Source of the DNA: Helopsaltes ochotensis
Lineage: Eukaryota > Chordata > Aves > Passeriformes > Locustellidae
Reading direction: 5' to 3'
NCBI GenBank assembly: GCA_013400155.1
Contig: VXBM01001876.1
Coordinates: 42,987-106,986 of the forward strand
Length of the DNA stretch: 64,000 nucleotides
The notes beneath the pieces are model-generated. The model was given only the letters and a program-made list of their open reading frames with translations. It made no database searches and was not told the DNA's origin. Both the position numbers and the translations under genes were made by a program. Shown here in pieces: positions 55,001 through 61,000 of this stretch (position 1 is the first letter of the stretch; each line of letters begins with the position of its first letter).

Positions 55001-58000
55001 CAGGAAGTTTTTGAGCTAAGTGCACATTTGAATTTGATCTCTAAATGATGATAGTTTACAGTTTAGAGGAGAAACCCACAATACCCACAAGTATTTTATG
55101 AGAGGGTATTTGTAGATCACACTCACTCCTAAAGCACAGGAAACTGTCAGTAATCAGAAGGGGAGGTGAGAATTGTAGGTTGCTGGACTGATATTGGTGC
55201 TTTCATTGAATCTAGGAAACGATCTGTGGTTTATGTGGGAACTATAATGGCAACATGAAGGATGACTTTGAAACTCGAAGCAAGTACGTGGCATCAAACG
55301 AGCTGGAATTTGTCAACTCTTGGAAAGAGAATCCTCTCTGTGGGGATGTGTACTTCGTAGTGGACCCCTGTAGCAAGAATCCTTATCGTAAAGCATGGGC
55401 AGAAAAGACATGTTCCATCATCAACAGCCATGTTTTTTCTGCCTGTCACAATAAGGTAAGAATTTGCTCTTTTTTTTTTATTTATAGGCATAATCTGTAT
55501 TCTTCCAAATGCTCACGCTCCAACAGGTGATTTTCTCTTTGGCAAAATGTTTCAATAAAACGCATTTAAAGTTTTTTATGGCTGACATTTATGTTAATTT
55601 TCTTTTTTTTTTTTTTTAATTTGCCTTTTACCAGCCCTTTTGTGAACACAAAAGCCAAGTATGGTATTGACTGATTAGTTGAAACTACAAGAGTGAAAAA
55701 AGAATGAAGACTTAACAATCAGGAATTAGTCAGTCTGTTGGTGATGCCTGATATTGATTAATGCATTTTCAGGTGGTGAAAACCAGTCAGAAGTGTGGAT
55801 AATGCTGCAGGGGCTATGCAAAGACATAGGGTATAATAGGCACAAAATAATGTTGGAAAATGAATCCCTTCCTTTTGCCACGCAGGTGAATCGGATGCCC
55901 TACTACGAGGCCTGTGTCCGAGACTCCTGTGGGTGTGACATTGGAGGGGACTGTCAGTGCATGTGTGACGCCATCGCAGTCTATGCCATGGCGTGCTTGG
56001 AAAAAGGCGTCTGCGTTGACTGGAGGACGCCCGAGTTCTGCCGTGAGTTTCCTTAAGCTCTCCTTACACAGGTTTGAGAGATCTCTATTGTCAGTATATT
56101 CATTTGGCAGCATAGGAAACTTACTTAAGACCGCCTCAAAGTTTGCATTTTCTCTGTGGGCAAAGAATTGACCTCAGTCAGCTGGGTTTTGAAATCTGTA
56201 CTTTTCTGATAAATCAACCAAAATATTTTAACTCTTTTTGTCATGGAGTAATGAGAGAGAAAATAATGTGATCACAGAGCAGATTGTTTCTTCAGAGCAT
56301 GAAATTGTAAAAAAGGTATTTCATTAAAGCTATGATGAAATCACCTTCTGTGTGGATGTCAAGGAATGAAGACAGCTGTGTTGGCTGTAACACTGTAAAA
56401 AGGGAAAGTGACATCAAGGTGTTCCAAAACAGCACACATAGAGGAAAAAAGAGGATAAACATGCCATAAATCACTGTTAGAGTTGTCATCTGTGACGGGT
56501 TTTTTTTCCCACATTTCAATATATTGTGTATGAAAAGTTGTGGAATTGCCTGCATACTGTACTTGCAAAAAAGAAACTGACTTTGTGTGTTAAAATATAT
56601 ATTTACATCAGAAACTAATCACTTCAATTAAGGTTTTTTTATTCCAACTGTTAATTAGTTTTGTCTTCCTTCTAGTACTTTGGAAATACCATGCCATTAA
56701 TTTGAAAAAAAAAAAATCTGACTTCTCTCTTGCTTGTCCTTTTTTTTAGCTGTCTATTGTGAGTATTACAATTCTCATAAAAGAACAGGAATTGATGATG
56801 CTTTTTCCCATGGCTACAGCAATGACAAATGCACCTGGCACTACAGGCCTTGTAACTGTCCAAATCAAAACTACAAATATGTCAATATTGAAGGTAATAA
56901 CCTCTACTACTGTAAACCAGGAAAAAGTAACATAATTGTTTTCAGTGCTGGTTTGTTTTTGTTTTTTTTTTAATCAGTCATACCCCGGTTAAATAATGGT
57001 GATCTAATTGATGTTATTTTTGAAGAAGTTTTGCTGAACTTTCCCTTATTAGTAGTGTTTTAAATACATAATCAACTCAGTAGATGTACTATATTTAGTT
57101 TTATATCAAGCTCAGCCTGTCTGGAAGAACAATTCTGTCTTTCACCAATTCAAAAGAATGCACTGTACTTAGGAAAGAAAACACATGGAGAGAGCAATTA
57201 ATATTTTTATTAAATAAATTGATATAGCTGGAGAAACCAAATAAATTCCTACATAGATGGAACCTCCTTCTGAGGATAGCATTGGAAATACCTACCTGAA
57301 TAGATGATGTTGCAATTGATACTATTTTTAATAACAGAAATATAATATATTCAATTATAAATAGTGTAAATTAAATGCCTTTCTCTGAGAAATGTAAAAA
57401 AAACTTCTCTTCCCCTTTTTTTCAGGTTGTTACAACTGCTCTCATGATGAATACTTTGACCATGAAGAGGAAAGGTGCATGCCATGTGGTAAGCAGCATT
57501 TCTTTCTCCACAGTAACTTGAAAACCATACCACAACATTTGCAAAGTCTCACAGAAGATATTTTTCTAGTATCTCTCCATAAATGAGTGTTTATCTAAAC
57601 ATAACTTCTTTTCAAAAGAAACCCATTATTATACTGCTTGTAAAATAAAGTATTGGTGTTCTAATCTGTGTGAGGCATGGGCCCAGCAGAGCTGAGACTC
57701 TCAGAGGTATTCAACACATTTCACCTGAAAAGGGAACATGTAGAAGAAAAGAAAATGTAGCTACTGGACTCAATAAATGTCTTTTCAGAGCATTTTTTTT
57801 TTATTATTAACTTGAGGTTTATTACCATATGGCTTATTTCCATGAAAACCTATCTTATTAAATAATTTTTGGATAGACTTTAGCTGGACAGTTTGGATTT
57901 CATGCAAATGTAAAAAAACTTTAACAACAAAATTCGTATTACAAAATTCTGTCTTGTGTAACCAGCTAGTGATCTCCCTTACATACAAAACCATGTTCCA

Positions 58001-61000
58001 CTATCCCTGAAAAGGGAAGTGCCCATAAAAGTCATAACAAAGATAGGAAAAATTTAGTAGTGTTAATTATAATAATGAGATGTATTGATTTCTTTGTAAT
58101 TAAGTCCTTTGATAAGAATTTGACCACTGAAATATGTAATATTAAATACTTTCAGGAGTATCTCAGTAATTAGCACAATTCTTGGAATCCAATCCAGTGA
58201 GATTTGCCTTCTCTGGGATATTTTAATATGCCTTTATTCACAAATTTAACCTGTTTTGCCTTTATGTAACAGGACAAGTAAATGTTACCACCACACCTGG
58301 ACCATCTTCACCTTCACCAGGTTAGTTTACACAGTTGACCAACTGTGTAACTTATACACTGATATTATGTCCTGATAAATGTTTATGAAATCAGTAATGT
58401 CCTTTTCTGTTTGATATAGTAGCATTATCAGTTTCACAGTGAAATGATTAAAAATACCCAGGTACTGTAATATCCTGGGCTACATCAAAAGCTGCGTGGC
58501 CAGCATGTGCAGGGAGGGCACTGTGCCCCTCTGCTCTGATGAGAGCCCACCTGGAATGCTCTGTCCAGCTCTGCAGTCTTTAATTCAAGAAAGACAGAGG
58601 GCCACAAAAATGGCCAGAGCGTTGGAACACGTCTCCTGTGAGAAAAGGCTGAGCTCTGGCATGGTTCAGCCTGGGGAGGAGAAGGCTCCATCAAGACCTC
58701 TTTGGCTTTTCAATACATGAATGGGAGCTTGTAAGAAAGATGGGGACAGACTTTTTAAGTAGGGCCTGTTGTGATGGGACAAGGGGTAATAGTTTTAAGT
58801 CAGAAGAGAGTGGATTCAGACTAGATGTAAGGAAGAAATTGCTTATGATGAGGCTGGTAAAACACTGGAAGATGTTGCCCGGAGAGACTGTTGAATCCCC
58901 TTACATTCAATTCGATTCAAGCATTCAATTCAGGCTGGAGAGGCCTTTGAGCAACCTGATCTAGTTGAGGACATCCTTGCTGATTGCAGAGGGAGTGGAT
59001 TAGATTGTCTTTAATGGACTGTGCCTACCCAAGTCATTCTATGATTCTGTGATGAAAAGGATCTCACAAAAATTTATACCCAATCTTACCTAGCGATTGG
59101 CCATGTAACATTTCAACAATTGAAGAAAGTCCTGATGGGAATGTGTGGCTGACTATACCAAATCCCTATGGCCTGATACAGGAAAGGAATCTACATACAC
59201 TGATCTTAAATTTGTTACAAATTCCACTAATTTCCCTGAAGGCAGATGGCATTGGAAAACTTTACATTGTGGGTTGTGTGAATAATAAAATTATGCATAC
59301 TGTTGGACATAGCATTGGAATATTGTTCCATCTCTGCTGATATGAACAAGTATTTATGCCAAATTCACTTTAAAGTGAAGAAAAAAGTATAAAGCATCTC
59401 CAAGAATACCTGTTTCATGTATTCACTGTACATAATAGCAAAGGAAGCAATGGATATTAGCTCTTCAAGGTTTGCTCTAAAAGGCGATGGGTTTTAATAG
59501 TAGCTACTGCTAATAAAAACAGTGGTTTGACTCTAGAAAAATCCACTTTGTATAGATATATTATCAATAGATTCTTGAGGACTACTTCATATCTTTTTGA
59601 TTTTTTTCTCTCAGTAACAACAGTGCCGCCTAAAATAACAAGGAGCTCTGCCACAAGTGCCCTACCAACAGTACCTAGTACTTCTTCTCCAACAACTGTA
59701 TCACCTGAGACTACAAATCCAACAATAACTGCAAAAATTACAGTTCCAAAAGCTTCACCCTCGCAACCTCTTGTCACAATAAAGTCAACAACTGGTAGGT
59801 TTTTAGTGTTATTTGTCTAAAATAAATAATGGTAAACTTGCTCTGTACCTCTGTACATCGTTGAGATGCCATTCCTAGGAATGCATTTCAAATTCACACA
59901 AATGAAATAGACTCCAAATCATGAAGCAGGCAAAGCAGGCTTCCAGAAAGGAGTTTGTAAACCAGAAATGTTCAGAAGTGTATATTGAAAGTGCATGAAA
60001 AGATAAACTATGTAGGCATTAGGTTAAAAATGCAACCAAAAAGTGACTCATCTGAGAAACCAAATTAGAAGTTCTGTAAGCAGTGAGCAAGCCCAGCTGC
60101 AGTTGGGTTTATTAGCTCAGCTTCAGTCTCTTTTCCACTGGTTCATTTATGGAGATCAAGGAGCACCCAATCTATTGACTCTGAATAATGTAAGCAAGTT
60201 CCAAAGCAGAGTCACACAGGTATCAGTGTAGCAGCTTTGTCTGGGCTTCTGAAGTGTTGTTCTCTGGGGAATGACTCTGCCAGCATAAATTACTTTCTGA
60301 TTCTGTGGCTTGTGGAGCCTCATTCAGCCTCATACCAGTATGCACTTCAGCTAATAAGCCATCTTGGACCATGGCTGTCAGGGAAAGCAGAGGTAAAAAT
60401 GCATCCCAAAGGAATCAAAACACACAAAAGCTGACATTGTGACAGATGATTTGTGCACTGAGGCAAGGAGAGTCTATAGTGTGATGTTCAACTTTTCAAT
60501 ACAGATTGCAGAAAGCTGACTTGGAACATAGTAAAAGCCAATGGCCAAAGCTCATATAGACTTTAGCCAAAGTGACAACAAAGCTAACTAATTAGAAAAA
60601 GTTATATTAAACAAATCCAATACAGGAAAATGCAGAAAATGAGAACAAAGACAGACATGAGACAATAGAAAACAAATATAAGCACAAAAATATTTGGTAA
60701 GCTTATGAGAACATGAATACAACAGTCATACCGAAAATATTTGAAAAATAAAAAATGATCTCTAAAATATGAATAACTTCTTTATAATTTATCTGGTTTA
60801 AATTTTTCTGTGAATTGGTTACTCACATTATATTTTTACTTTTACTCCAAAAGAACATACAACATCAATTTTTACCACACCAAACATGACTACAACCATC
60901 ACTACCCCTTCCACAACTACTTCAGTGAAAAGAACCATGGCCACTACACCCAAGTCTGTTCCCTCATCACCTTCTACCTCATCAACCTCTGCTTCAACAG

